Shown one piece after another: positions 8,051-16,788 of a stretch of 64,000 nt of DNA. Within the stretch, counting starts at the first letter, position 1. Each line of letters starts with the position of its first letter. Below the pieces are notes generated by a model that saw only the letters and a list, made by a program, of their open reading frames with translations, ran no database searches and was not told the origin of the DNA. The DNA is taken from positions 626,389 to 690,388 of the forward strand of contig NZ_WIXL01000001.1 of NCBI RefSeq assembly GCF_010993955.1, read 5' to 3'. The stretch comes from Oceanobacillus halotolerans (GTDB lineage Bacteria; Bacillota; Bacilli; Bacillales; Amphibacillaceae). The translations under genes were made by a program, and so were the position numbers.

Positions 8051-10243
8051 GTGGGATCGATGTTACAGGGATTAGAAACAGCAAAGCGTGCGTTGTTTTC
8101 ACAACAATCGGCAATACATACAGCAGGGCATAATATTTCGAATGCAAACACAGAAGGTTTTAGTCGGCAACGCGTCAACATGAGTCAAACAGCACCAATC
8201 TCTGGTGTGTCACGGAATCGTTTGGATCTTCCAGGTCAAATTGGAACTGGTGTTGAAGCAGGGTCTGTCGAACGGATACGGGACCGCTTTTTTGATTTCC
8301 AATACCGGATGGAGATGAGTAAGGTTGGCTATTACGAAGCGCGATCTGAAAGCTTGTCCCGCATGGAGAATTTGCTAAATGAACCATCCGAGCAAGGTTT
8401 AGGGAAAACGATGGACCGTTTTTGGCAGTCATTACAAGATCTAGCAGTAGATCCAGAACATAGTGGTACACGATCTGTTGTGCGAGAACGGGGAAAAGCG
8501 GTTGCTGATACATTTAATTATTTAACTGAATCATTACAAGCCATTCAACAAGATTTAAAAGATGAGATTGATACAAAAGTCACTACCATTAATACAATTG
8601 CACAGAAAATAAATAAGTTGAATATGGAAATTAGCCATTTGGAAAATAATGATTACTTGCCGAATGATTTATATGATGATCGTGATCGTTTGGTAGACGA
8701 GTTATCCGAAATAGTAGATATAAAAGTTACAGCTACGAAAAGTGGGAATGCTGCAATGGCCATGGCAGATGGTGTCTATACGATTGATATTATCGGGGAT
8801 GATGGTCATTCATTATTTGGTAGTACAAAGCTTGTTAATGGTAATACGAATACAGTTGAATCATTAACGGTTCATGATGATGGTCCTAAAGGCTCGATTA
8901 GTGAGCTAATCTTAGGGGATATGTCTATTCAAGCGACTGAATTCACATCTATGGGTGAGTTAAAAGCATTAATGGAAGGATTCGGTTTTGAAAATGAAGA
9001 AGGGGAGACGACAGGGATTTACCCAGACATGTTAAAGGCATTAGACAATATGGCATACACATTTGCTAGAGAGTTTAATACCGTGCATCAGAATGGGATG
9101 AGTCCGAATGAAATAGAAAATGGGTTTAGGGAAATTCCTTTTTTCGCGGATACGGTCGATGAAAGGGTTGCAACCTATCCTAAAGATACTACTGACATTG
9201 TCTTTGTTCTCGATATTAGTGGTAGCATGGATGATGATATTGAAACAATATCCAAAAACTTAGCTGCTTTTGCCGATGAAATTAAAGATTCATCATCTGT
9301 GAAAGATATTCAGTTCGGTTTAGTTAAATATATAGGTGGATATGAAAATACTATATTTTCAAATGAAAACGTATGGGGTTCTGACGAGGATATTAATGAA
9401 AATTTGCAGGAAATTATAACTGCTTTAAGAGAATCACCTGGTTTAACGGATTTAGGATTACCAGCTAATTTTTATGGACATGAAAATTTAATGAATGCCT
9501 TAGAGGGTATTCTCCCAGTATATGGTCAAAATGAGACCTTTAAGCATATCGTATTTCTTACTGATGAAGGGGATCATGGTGAACTGTCATCAAGTGATAT
9601 TATCGAACAGTTTAAAGAGAGAGGAATACAAGTCCATGGTATATTTGACCCAGGTACTTCAGATGGGAATGTGAAGGATTTGGAAAATATTGTCGAAGGA
9701 AGTGGAGGAGTTAGCTTAGACATAAAGGATGACAACTGGGCTGATGACTTAATAAATGTGATGGGGACATCAATCGGTGAGTATATAGAAAGTGCAGGTA
9801 CTGGTGAATTTGGTAGGGATGGTTATGCAAGTCGTATTAAAGTATCAGAAGAGGTGCTCACCACTATCGATAATATTGCTTCCGCACAGCCAGAAGGTGG
9901 AGCAGCACATATTGGCGACAGTGAAAATGTATCTGATTTAGCCGATGTATTTGATGAAGCTTTTTCCTATTCTCCTAGTGATGCAGAAGATATTACTAGT
10001 TTTCGAGAATATTATCAACGTGTTATCGGAGATTTAGGTGTTGCCTCCCAAGAAGTACAACGCATGCAGCGAAATACTGAAACACTAAAGCAGACAGTTA
10101 ATGAAAGACGCCAGTCCGTCAGTTCCGTTTCCCTTGATGAAGAAATGGCAAACCTTATTCAGTTTCAACATGCCTATAATGCAGCCGCACGAAGCATGAC
10201 CCTTGTCGATGAAATGCTCGACCGCATCATCAACCAAATGTAG
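8051..10243 (+). CDS. flgK: FlgK-like hook-filament junction protein with inserted vWA domain
   Basis: 730 aa from GTG 8051, with GGGGAGGT 7 nt upstream; the family is usually about 500 aa. Residues 1-375 are FlgK (GLETAKRALFSQQSAIHTAG, ANTEGFSRQRVN, later HQNGMSPNE). Residues about 380-590 are a von Willebrand A domain: TDIVFVLDISGSMDD gives MIDAS D388, S390, S392, and FLTDEGD (T504, D505) sits where the later metal ligand is expected. FlgK then resumes (ASRIKVSEEVLTTIDNIA) to the conserved C-terminus LDEEMANLIQFQHAYNAAAR. The D0/D1 ends needed for assembly are therefore intact while the surface-exposed domain carries a possible metal-dependent adhesion fold. It stands alone, without flgL, flgM or fliD nearby, so it may be a second flgK paralogue. 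The stop abuts repeat copy 2. Confidence 0.88.
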   Translation: MGSMLQGLETAKRALFSQQSAIHTAGHNISNANTEGFSRQRVNMSQTAPISGVSRNRLDLPGQIGTGVEAGSVERIRDRFFDFQYRMEMSKVGYYEARSESLSRMENLLNEPSEQGLGKTMDRFWQSLQDLAVDPEHSGTRSVVRERGKAVADTFNYLTESLQAIQQDLKDEIDTKVTTINTIAQKINKLNMEISHLENNDYLPNDLYDDRDRLVDELSEIVDIKVTATKSGNAAMAMADGVYTIDIIGDDGHSLFGSTKLVNGNTNTVESLTVHDDGPKGSISELILGDMSIQATEFTSMGELKALMEGFGFENEEGETTGIYPDMLKALDNMAYTFAREFNTVHQNGMSPNEIENGFREIPFFADTVDERVATYPKDTTDIVFVLDISGSMDDDIETISKNLAAFADEIKDSSSVKDIQFGLVKYIGGYENTIFSNENVWGSDEDINENLQEIITALRESPGLTDLGLPANFYGHENLMNALEGILPVYGQNETFKHIVFLTDEGDHGELSSSDIIEQFKERGIQVHGIFDPGTSDGNVKDLENIVEGSGGVSLDIKDDNWADDLINVMGTSIGEYIESAGTGEFGRDGYASRIKVSEEVLTTIDNIASAQPEGGAAHIGDSENVSDLADVFDEAFSYSPSDAEDITSFREYYQRVIGDLGVASQEVQRMQRNTETLKQTVNERRQSVSSVSLDEEMANLIQFQHAYNAAARSMTLVDEMLDRIINQM

Positions 10244-10273
10244 GTGCCTGTCACTACCCGAATTTTGTCGAAT
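10243..10273 (+). repeat. 31-bp stop-associated repeat, copy 2
   Basis: Variant with CACTACCC in the centre; its first G is the third base of the TAG stop of the vWA-FlgK gene. Confidence 0.88.
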
Positions 10274-10373
10274 GACTACTAGTCTAGTATGATGTTCTGT
10301 CGTATACTATAGGTAGTGATGTATTTTTGTTTGGGCTTTTACGTAAATATCAAAATAGATAGGGCGTGTTCAT

Positions 10374-11528
10374 TTGTTTTGTTATAATTGCGGTTTTGCG
10401 ATAGATGATGCCGAAAGTAGATTTTGTCCATCCTGTGGTGTGAAACTTGAATACCCTGAGGAGCAATCACTCCAGAATCAGCAACAGCAGGGTGGAATTC
10501 ATGCCGAGTTTTCCGCAACGACAGAAACGACAGGAAAAGAGTTCTCTAATCAAGTGAAAGGGACATTTTTACAGGCGACTGAGAAAATCAATGGAATGGT
10601 CGGGGAAAAAGGGAATATTGATTTGAAGTTACGTGATGTGTTCTCAGATGTTACGAAAAAACATACAAAAGAAGAAGGGGAACTGCTATTTATTGCTGGT
10701 ACCAGTGTAACAACCCCTTCAGAAAATGAAATTTCATCCTCTTGGCCAAAGCCATGGTTGTTCGCACGTGTATTTCTTGTCTTAATGGTTACGTATATTT
10801 TGTTATATATTGCAACCTATTCGTTTGAAAATCTCTTTGCACTGCCAGGCCTGATTACGGTCGGTTCTTTTGCTGTTCCGTTTTCTCTACTCATTTTCTT
10901 TTGGGAAACGAATGCACCTAGAAATATTAGTATATACGAATTAGCAAAAATGCTATTTATAGGTGGCGCGTCATCCCTTGTCATGACGCTATTCTTGTAT
11001 TCTATTTTTCCTGTTAATGAACTAGATTATATGGGGGCTATCATAGTAGGCGTTGTAGAAGAAGTAGGGAAACTGGTTATAATCGCATACTTTATTCATA
11101 AATTGAAAAGCAAGTATATTTTAAATGGATTACTAATTGGTGCAGCAATTGGTGCAGGATTTGCAGCATTTGAATCAGCTGGTTATGCCTTATACAGTGG
11201 GATGGCACTTGGTGATCAAGGAATGTTCTCCACATTATTTATGCGCGGATGGATGGCAATTGGCACCCATGTGGTCTGGTCGGCTATTGCAGGTGCAGCA
11301 CTTGTCTATGTAAAAGGGGATCAACCACTGAAAACCGATCACTTTTTTGATGGGAAATTTATCCGTTTATTTGTAGTAGCAATTGGCTTACATGCTGTAT
11401 GGGATATGCCATTATATTCGTTACACAATTTCAATCTGCTGTTCATTGCTCTAATAATCATTGCATGGATTTTTATTTTTACCCTTATTAATGCGGGATT
11501 AAAGCAAATTTCGCGATGGAATGCATAA
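10374..11528 (+). CDS. Zinc-ribbon PrsW-family intramembrane metalloprotease
   Basis: 384 aa from TTG 10374, the start that keeps the zinc ribbon whole (C3, C6, C18, C21). A low-complexity Gln-rich linker and a soluble segment follow, then about eight TM helices from residue 128. PrsW (M82) motifs are visible: E229-E230 in VVEEVGK, E267 in FAAFES, H299 in GTHVVW, and H340-x2-W343-D344 in LHAVWD. PrsW of B. subtilis cleaves the anti-sigma factor RsiW within the membrane; here the target is unknown, and no sigma/anti-sigma pair is adjacent. The zinc ribbon fused to the N-terminus is an accessory that could sense or recruit. A terminator shared with the convergent gene follows. Confidence 0.87.
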   Translation: MFCYNCGFAIDDAESRFCPSCGVKLEYPEEQSLQNQQQQGGIHAEFSATTETTGKEFSNQVKGTFLQATEKINGMVGEKGNIDLKLRDVFSDVTKKHTKEEGELLFIAGTSVTTPSENEISSSWPKPWLFARVFLVLMVTYILLYIATYSFENLFALPGLITVGSFAVPFSLLIFFWETNAPRNISIYELAKMLFIGGASSLVMTLFLYSIFPVNELDYMGAIIVGVVEEVGKLVIIAYFIHKLKSKYILNGLLIGAAIGAGFAAFESAGYALYSGMALGDQGMFSTLFMRGWMAIGTHVVWSAIAGAALVYVKGDQPLKTDHFFDGKFIRLFVVAIGLHAVWDMPLYSLHNFNLLFIALIIIAWIFIFTLINAGLKQISRWNA

Positions 11529-11542
11529 GTTAGTTTCAGCCA

Positions 11543-11586
11543 TAAAAAGCAAGAGCTCCGTGTTCTGAGGGGCTCTTGCTTTTTTG
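11543..11586. terminator. Bidirectional rho-independent terminator
   Basis: AAAAAGCAAGAGCTCC / GGGGCTCTTGCTTTTTT hairpin with A and T runs on both sides, between convergent genes. Confidence 0.88.
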
Positions 11587-11589
11587 CAA

Positions 11590-11640
11590 GTTAGGAAAGT
11601 ATAAAATTTTAATGTCCCAAGTATAAGAAAAACTCACATT
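11590..11640 (+). repeat. Fragment of long repeat family A
   Basis: GTTAGGAAAGTATAAAATTT and GTCCCAAGTATAAGAAAAAC match the 3' part of the full copies at 2005 and 16200, with the middle deleted. Confidence 0.7.
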
Positions 11641-11653
11641 TCTAATCTTTAGC

Positions 11654-12217
11654 TTAATAATATTTGAATAGTATCGGTGCAGAAACAATCCGCTCGTAAT
11701 GCTTCTTTTTCTTAGATAAGTCTCTACTACGCATGAAAAGAAGCGAGAAAGCTTCCCATAAAAAAACCCAACTACCAACAGTTACGTTAAGGATGATAAA
11801 TTCTTGGATGAACTTATTCTCTTCAGAGGGTTGAAAATAGGTAGATAATATCGTAAACAAAATGGAAACTGAAAAGTAAAAAAGAGATTTTTTTCTGCTT
11901 TGTTTTGTTTTCTTCGCTACGAAGTGATGTCGGTAATTGAAATAGTTACTAATCCCCTTTTTAATGTGTGTTTCCATATTCGTATCTTTTACCTCATCTT
12001 GCATATGAAATAGTAGCTTTATATTAGTTCGGGGATCAATTTCATAAGAAAATTCTTCAAGGAATGATTTTAAATTAGCATTTAAATCCCTGATTTTGTA
12101 TATAGAGGAGTCCCAATTGGCAAATACGTCATCATAATTCTTTAACGTAATTTCTAGTATACAGTAACCTGATTCTGGATCTGTTCGGTAAAATTGGTTA
12201 AAGAAATCGTTTGTCAT
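11654..12217 (-). CDS. Conserved two-TM membrane protein of unknown function
   Basis: 187 aa, ATG with AGGGAGGGG upstream. A soluble N-terminal half (about 105 residues, with RTNIKLLFHMQDEVKD) leads to METHIKKGISNYFNYR, a basic stretch, then two TM helices (about 110-128 and 137-158, the second with GSWVFLWEAFSLLF) and a cytosolic tail LSKKKKHYERIVSAPILFKYY. The tail and the W-x3-LWEA pattern recur, from memory, in uncharacterised bacterial and archaeal proteins, so it is likely a real gene. No function can be assigned. Its neighbours (PrsW protease and the PIN pair) do not clarify it. Confidence 0.72.
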   Translation of the reverse strand: MTNDFFNQFYRTDPESGYCILEITLKNYDDVFANWDSSIYKIRDLNANLKSFLEEFSYEIDPRTNIKLLFHMQDEVKDTNMETHIKKGISNYFNYRHHFVAKKTKQSRKKSLFYFSVSILFTILSTYFQPSEENKFIQEFIILNVTVGSWVFLWEAFSLLFMRSRDLSKKKKHYERIVSAPILFKYY

Positions 12218-12365
12218 CCAACCCCTCCCTTTAAAAATCAGTTTAACCTAAGTTTTAAGGATAAATTCCTGACTAAGAGCAAAGAGATGGAATAAACGTA
12301 ATTTTAATGATTATTTTCAACATCTTTAGCCAATTTTCGCAAAAAAATGCTATAATTATTTTTAT

Positions 12366-12467
12366 CCCGCATGTAACGGGTAGTAAGACCCCCACTTCAA
12401 GATTTCGAGGAGATCCAAGAAAGATAAGTGGGGGAGGAAAGGAAACCCCCACTGACTGAAGTTTCAC
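12366..12467 (+). mobile_element. Putative IS200/IS605-type non-autonomous element (PATE) or structured leader
   Basis: A 102-bp segment flanked by TTTAT on the left and ending TTTCAC. The left hairpin is CCCG-7-CGGG (12366-12380). Three arms follow: CCCCCACTT (12389-12397), AAGTGGGGG (12426-12434) and CCCCCACT (12446-12453). The middle arm can pair perfectly with either neighbour, giving two exclusive hairpins. Such ends are typical of single-strand transposons and TnpB guide-RNA scaffolds, but no transposase or TnpB gene is present. It ends 34 bp before the next start codon, so it could also act as an RNA switch for that operon. Confidence 0.5.
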
Positions 12468-12500
12468 TTTATCATACTAAAGCAGGAAAGGAGTAGGAGA

Positions 12501-12983
12501 ATGGATAACATTGAGTTGATTATTATTGGTGTATTAGTTGCTGGAATTATTGGGACAATTTTTTGGGAAAAACATAGTAAAGGCAAACAAATTGAGTATA
12601 AATCCATATTTCCAGATGTCTATGATGAATGGACGGAGAAGTCAATGCAAACGGAAAAGATGGGACGAAATCTTGGAGTAAGTAGTAATGCAAGAATGAA
12701 TCAAATTGGGAAAACGTATAAGCGGACCCGTGTAATGAAAATGAACCGAGATGGTACAAAAGGGGAGACCATCTATTCCAGTACAAATGGGGTCAGAGAT
12801 GATCACTATAGTCATGGTGGATATATGGATGATGCGATGGACCATTGGGACCATAGTGACCCCTATCTAAATCCTGGTACAGATGCAGTGGTTGATGAAG
12901 GGTACCATGGAATTGACCGAGGTCTGGGTACAATCGACCATGATATGGGTACACATGACACAGGAGATCCGCATCAATTCTAA
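12501..12983 (+). CDS. Small single-pass membrane protein with His/Asp-rich tail
   Basis: 160 aa, ATG with AAAGGAGTAGGAG upstream. One N-terminal TM helix (residues 4-21) is followed by a charged middle and a C-terminal 55 residues unusually rich in His, Asp, Gly and Tyr (DDHYSHGGYMDDAMDHWDHS, later IDHDMGTHDTGDPH), suggesting metal binding. I do not recognise the family. It lies 17 bp before the first PIN-domain gene and directly after the switch-like element, so the three genes probably form one operon. Confidence 0.72.
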   Translation: MDNIELIIIGVLVAGIIGTIFWEKHSKGKQIEYKSIFPDVYDEWTEKSMQTEKMGRNLGVSSNARMNQIGKTYKRTRVMKMNRDGTKGETIYSSTNGVRDDHYSHGGYMDDAMDHWDHSDPYLNPGTDAVVDEGYHGIDRGLGTIDHDMGTHDTGDPHQF

Positions 12984-13000
12984 CGAGAGGAGTCACAGCA

Positions 13001-13828
13001 ATGATCTTATTTATTTTATTAGGAATCGCAGCAAACTGGCTGGACATTTCGGATGCTACTGTCTTCTTTATCTACCTATTAAGCATTGTGCTGTTAACCA
13101 ATTATTACCGAGTGAAACGTGTTACATATATTGATGGCGGAAAGGCAGGCTGGTTGTCTGCACTTGTTGCTGGGTTAGGACAAGTTTATTCCAAACAAAC
13201 CGTATTTGGTATTATTTATACAGTCTTACATTTAATTATATTAGGATTAGGCAGGACAGAGATGATGGAAGGGACACATGTCCTAATTGGCTGGTTGCTC
13301 TTGATGATTGTGTCGATCATTCATGCCAATCTAGTTGCTGGTGGATTAAATGAACGGCTTGCCAAAGAAGCCTTGCAAAAGTTAGCAGTTGCGAAATATC
13401 GACGACTTGTTCCGTCGATTGAGCTTGGTGCTGTTTTTGCACCAGATACGAATATTTTAATGCATGAACAATTGGCATTAATTGCCGCTTATTATGACAG
13501 TAATGCTAAACTGTATATTAGTAAGCAGGTGATTAAAGAGCTGGATGGGCTCAAAAACAACTCAGATGCGTCTGTACGAAAGCGAGCGCAATATGCCTTT
13601 GATGTGTTGGAGCTATACCAGGAGGCTAATCGGATTGTTTTTATCGAAGTACCACACTACAACTATTTGAAAAAACATAAGTTAACCGGTGGACCAGATG
13701 AGAAGATAATAGCTTCCTGTCTGCAGCAGCTTCATGAAAAACAAGTTCCAATCGTGTTCTTGTCCAATGATAAAGGTGCACGACTCTTAGCACGAAACAG
13801 CGGCGTCCCCATCCAAACCATGTCGTAG
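13001..13828 (+). CDS. Membrane protein with C-terminal PIN nuclease domain
   Basis: 275 aa, ATG with CGAGAGGAG upstream. Residues 1-112 are hydrophobic, with four to five TM helices and a GLGQVYSKQ motif (59-66) like small multi-pass scaffold proteins. Residues 143-275 form a PIN domain with the full acidic set: D149 (APDTNILM), E180 (IKELDGLK), D233 (GGPDEKI) and D257 (SNDKGARLLA). PIN domains are metal-dependent RNases; here the domain would face the cytosol next to the membrane. It shares ELDGLK and DxGARL blocks with the next gene, so the two PIN domains are paralogous. No antitoxin-like gene is adjacent. The stop abuts repeat copy 3. Confidence 0.8.
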   Translation: MILFILLGIAANWLDISDATVFFIYLLSIVLLTNYYRVKRVTYIDGGKAGWLSALVAGLGQVYSKQTVFGIIYTVLHLIILGLGRTEMMEGTHVLIGWLLLMIVSIIHANLVAGGLNERLAKEALQKLAVAKYRRLVPSIELGAVFAPDTNILMHEQLALIAAYYDSNAKLYISKQVIKELDGLKNNSDASVRKRAQYAFDVLELYQEANRIVFIEVPHYNYLKKHKLTGGPDEKIIASCLQQLHEKQVPIVFLSNDKGARLLARNSGVPIQTMS

Positions 13829-13857
13829 TGCCTGTCACCACCCGAATTTTGTCGAAT
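13828..13857 (+). repeat. 31-bp stop-associated repeat, copy 3
   Basis: Lacks one leading G; begins at the last base of the TAG stop of the first PIN gene. Its end runs straight into the ribosome site GGGGGAGAG of the second PIN gene. Confidence 0.88.
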
Positions 13858-13868
13858 AGGGGGAGAGA

Positions 13869-14993
13869 ATGATGCAAGGTGAGGAACAGATTTTTCGGGG
13901 AATTAGTGAGGCTGCACAAGGCGTGCGGCCAATTATTCCAGATACAAATTTCTTTATTAGTTCTTTAGATGTTTTAAAACGATTACCTGCGCATTTAATT
14001 ATCGTTAGTCAAGTCGTATTTCGGGAGTTGGATGGATTAAAAAAATCGGATGACTCATCTAGTGAAGAGGAAAGGGAAGTGGCCTATCGTGCACGTCAGG
14101 CCCTCAGCTTTATTGATGAAGCGAAATTGAAGATGGAGCCTGTCCCAAAGGCTTCTGTTTTGCGTGAACTGCAGATGGATGGAAGTAATGATGAAAAGAT
14201 TGTAGCAACTTGTATTGTGGTGCAAAAAAGAGAAAACATGAAACCATTGTTTGTCACGTATGATCGTGGAGCACGGCTTGCAGCTAGATCTGCAAATGTA
14301 CCTACATATGAATTGCCAACTAAAAATCAACCTGACTGGAAATTGCAATCGAACAAGACATCCAGTCAGCCCGGAACAGTTCAGTTGGAAAAAGGGAAGA
14401 CTGGGATGGCAAATCGGTCCAAAACGAAGCGGCCAATCAAAGTGCGTGCTCCAAAGTTGAAGATCCCTGTTGGGAAATTAATTGGTTCTTCTGTTGTCGG
14501 GATTATCATCTTTATCTTTATTGCTGGTATTATTGGCCAGCAAGAGGACGAAGAAGAGAAGAAAGATGCGATGAGTGATTTTGAATTTCCATTTGATAAT
14601 ATTGAAGTGGAATTAACTAATATGCAGGAAAATGAATCTTCCTTTCGCCTGGAATATGAAGCTGTCAATCTCAATGATTCCGAAATTATTTTTGGCTACT
14701 TGGATTTAAGTGAGGAATTAGAGGAGATAGAAGCGAAAAATACGGATGACCCATCTATTAAGTTAGCAAATGAAAAGACCTTAATCGGTATGAAAGAAAA
14801 CAATGGCCAGCTTATTTTACGGTATAAGGATGATACCGTGGAATATCCAGCAGGAAGACGAGAATTATTGCCGAACCAAGTGGAGACCATCACGATCATG
14901 GGTCAGCAGCCACTAGAAAATTTAGCATCCATCACAGCGCTGATGTATGATCCTGCTAGTGATGAGGTGAGAGAATGGGTATTTGAATTGTAG
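13869..14993 (+). CDS. PIN-domain protein with C-terminal membrane anchor and external domain
   Basis: 374 aa, ATG 13869 with GGGGGAGAG upstream. The N-terminal PIN domain (20-150) keeps D25 (IPDTNFF), E53 (FRELDGLKK), D108 (SNDEKIVA) and D132 (TYDRGARLAA). A basic Gln/Lys-rich linker follows, one TM helix (204-224), an acidic juxtamembrane stretch and an external domain of about 130 residues (ITIMGQQPLENL, SITALMYDP) that resembles small beta-sandwich sensor domains. Topology is the reverse of the previous gene: catalytic domain first, anchor after. A receptor-like arrangement (outside sensor, inside RNase) is an inference. The gene lies 41 bp downstream of its partner, separated by the 31-bp repeat. 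Confidence 0.8.
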   Translation: MMQGEEQIFRGISEAAQGVRPIIPDTNFFISSLDVLKRLPAHLIIVSQVVFRELDGLKKSDDSSSEEEREVAYRARQALSFIDEAKLKMEPVPKASVLRELQMDGSNDEKIVATCIVVQKRENMKPLFVTYDRGARLAARSANVPTYELPTKNQPDWKLQSNKTSSQPGTVQLEKGKTGMANRSKTKRPIKVRAPKLKIPVGKLIGSSVVGIIIFIFIAGIIGQQEDEEEKKDAMSDFEFPFDNIEVELTNMQENESSFRLEYEAVNLNDSEIIFGYLDLSEELEEIEAKNTDDPSIKLANEKTLIGMKENNGQLILRYKDDTVEYPAGRRELLPNQVETITIMGQQPLENLASITALMYDPASDEVREWVFEL

Positions 14994-15017
14994 GTGAAGG
15001 ATGTCTAGTCCCAGCCA

Positions 15018-15062
15018 TAAAAATGCAACAATGGGTACGATAACCCTTGTTGCATTTTTTTA
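15018..15062. terminator. Bidirectional rho-independent terminator
   Basis: AAAAATGCAACAA-GGGT / ACCC-TTGTTGCATTTTTTT hairpin between convergent genes. Confidence 0.88.
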
Positions 15063-15115
15063 TTGGAAGTGGGAGCCTCGCTATGACTGAAAGGGGTTTT
15101 CCTTCATAAAATCCC

Positions 15116-15913
15116 TTAAAATCTGGATGGATAGAGATGAGGAACTCGGTCATCAAACATAGGAACTGCTCTTCTTACCTGTTTTACAAGATCAAAATCC
15201 ATAGTTGTCTGTAATGTCTCCTCGTTTTCTTCTGTTCCACGCACGATAATATCTCCATTCGGATTAACCACCATTGATGTCCCACAAAATGTTACACCGT
15301 CATATGAACCAACACGATTTGCAGAGACTACATAGAGTTGGTTTTCTATAGCCCGTGCTATGTGTAATGGAGTCCAATGACTTAGACGAGGGGTAGGCCA
15401 TTCTGCTAAAACGTGTAAAACTTCTGCACCTTGCACAGCAAGTGGTCGGATTATTTCTGGAAAACGTAAATCATAACAAATTACCATCCCCATTTTCACA
15501 CCATCTAACTCAAACACGTCTGGTGCTTTTTTTCCACCTGTTAAGTATTTATGTTCATTCAACATTGGCACTAAATGTATTTTGTCATACTGATATACTA
15601 GTTCTCCTCGTCGATTAAGAACAAGTGCCGTATTATAAATTTTCCCATTTACTTTATTCGCTACAGAACCTCCAATTATATTAACATTTAGTTTTTTCGA
15701 AAGCTCTCCTAAAAAGCCTTTCGTCGGTTCTGCCTCATGGTCGGCTATTTTTTGTAAATCATTTAACGTGTAGGCAGTAGTCCACATTTCTGGCAGGACT
15801 ATTGTGTCAGGATTGTTTTTTGCTACTTCCTGTTCCATCCATGCTTTTACCTTTTGACGGTTCTTCTCTGGATTTCCAGGTATGACATCCATTTGATAGA
15901 TTGAATATTTCAT
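15116..15913 (-). CDS. Nitrilase-family amidohydrolase, MtnU/YkrU-like
   Basis: 265 aa from ATG 15913, with GGAGGGGG upstream; an ATG 13 codons earlier precedes this ribosome site and is rejected. The catalytic triad is E42 (LPEMWTTAY), K111 (YDKIHLVPM) and C146 (VICYDLRFPE). Length and motifs match the omega-amidase / YkrU group, which hydrolyses 2-oxoglutaramate or related omega-amides formed in methionine salvage and glutamine transamination. No other methionine-salvage genes are nearby, so the role is a family-level inference. It differs clearly from the nitrilase at the left edge. Confidence 0.87.
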   Translation of the reverse strand: MKYSIYQMDVIPGNPEKNRQKVKAWMEQEVAKNNPDTIVLPEMWTTAYTLNDLQKIADHEAEPTKGFLGELSKKLNVNIIGGSVANKVNGKIYNTALVLNRRGELVYQYDKIHLVPMLNEHKYLTGGKKAPDVFELDGVKMGMVICYDLRFPEIIRPLAVQGAEVLHVLAEWPTPRLSHWTPLHIARAIENQLYVVSANRVGSYDGVTFCGTSMVVNPNGDIIVRGTEENEETLQTTMDFDLVKQVRRAVPMFDDRVPHLYPSRF

Positions 15914-16199
15914 CGTTCCCCCTCCTGTTATCAAACTATTTTCTTTCTGCACCGCAGCATTTATGGGTAATGGTTAGTACAAGCTGAATTACTCACTGTT
16001 ATAATAGTTGATTCCATCATACAACTAGCGTATAGAAGGTGTAAATATATTTTAAAAAATAAATTAATTGTTTCATAAAATTAAACACTTATTGTGCCAA
16101 CTCCCATCTGAAACACTGGCCAGATAGCTTTTTTTAGTGGCGCGTGTCATATGAAACACAATTTTTTTTCTGACTTTTTAGCGAATTCGTGTTATAGTA

Positions 16200-16706
16200 A
16201 GAAAAAGTATGTTTTCGTAAGGAAAGGCATAAAAAAGTTGGCCTCATCACTTTATAGGAAAGGCCACGTCCAGCTTCGAGCGATTGACGTCCTAGTACTG
16301 GCGTTGTCACAGGACGTGACGATTTTAGCCAGTGAGAGCGATTGACGTCCTTGTGCCAATAGACATAAGGAAGCACGAGTTTTCATCGGCCAGCGCCTAC
16401 CCCCGCGATGTCATAAGTCAATCCACATTACGCGCAAAAGCTGCCACGTCGAGGCTTGGCTTATGCTTGGCAGGTAAGAAAGAAAACGTTCTTACTGCAT
16501 AAGTGCAACTAAGGCTTTTGCCACTTGGCGACAAGCCAAGTTTTCTAATCGGGGGTGATCAAGGCGCTTCTAGCTTTTGTTCCACGTTAGGAAAGTATAA
16601 AATTTTAGCTTAGAAGTAGACTCGACGTTGCTAAAATTTTAATGTCCCAAGTATAAGAAAACGAACACATTCGCTAAAAGGCGAGCGAATGCGAGTTTTT
16701 CTAAGT
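16200..16706 (+). repeat. Long repeat family A with embedded family B unit
   Basis: Shares AAGGCCACGTCCAGC, the GTCATAAGTCAATCCAC block, CTTGGCGACAAGCCAAG and AAGTATAAGAAAAC with 2005-2372. Between the first two blocks (about 16262-16350) it contains an extra segment CGTCCTAGTACTGGCGTTGT ... TTTTAGCCAGTGAGAG that matches the 59-bp tandem unit at 38491, so it is composite. The rest of the 15914-16788 gap shows only AT-rich sequence. Confidence 0.78.
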
Positions 16707-16788
16707 CATTGGGGTGGAGAGGGGTACTTAATTAGTGCCCAGTCTATCCATATAGATGTAGTAGAATGGAAATAAGGGAGTCCTCTTC

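Noticed and set aside
13001..14993. The two PIN genes as a classical VapBC toxin-antitoxin pair
   Set aside because: Both members are PIN nucleases with membrane segments; neither is a small DNA-binding antitoxin.
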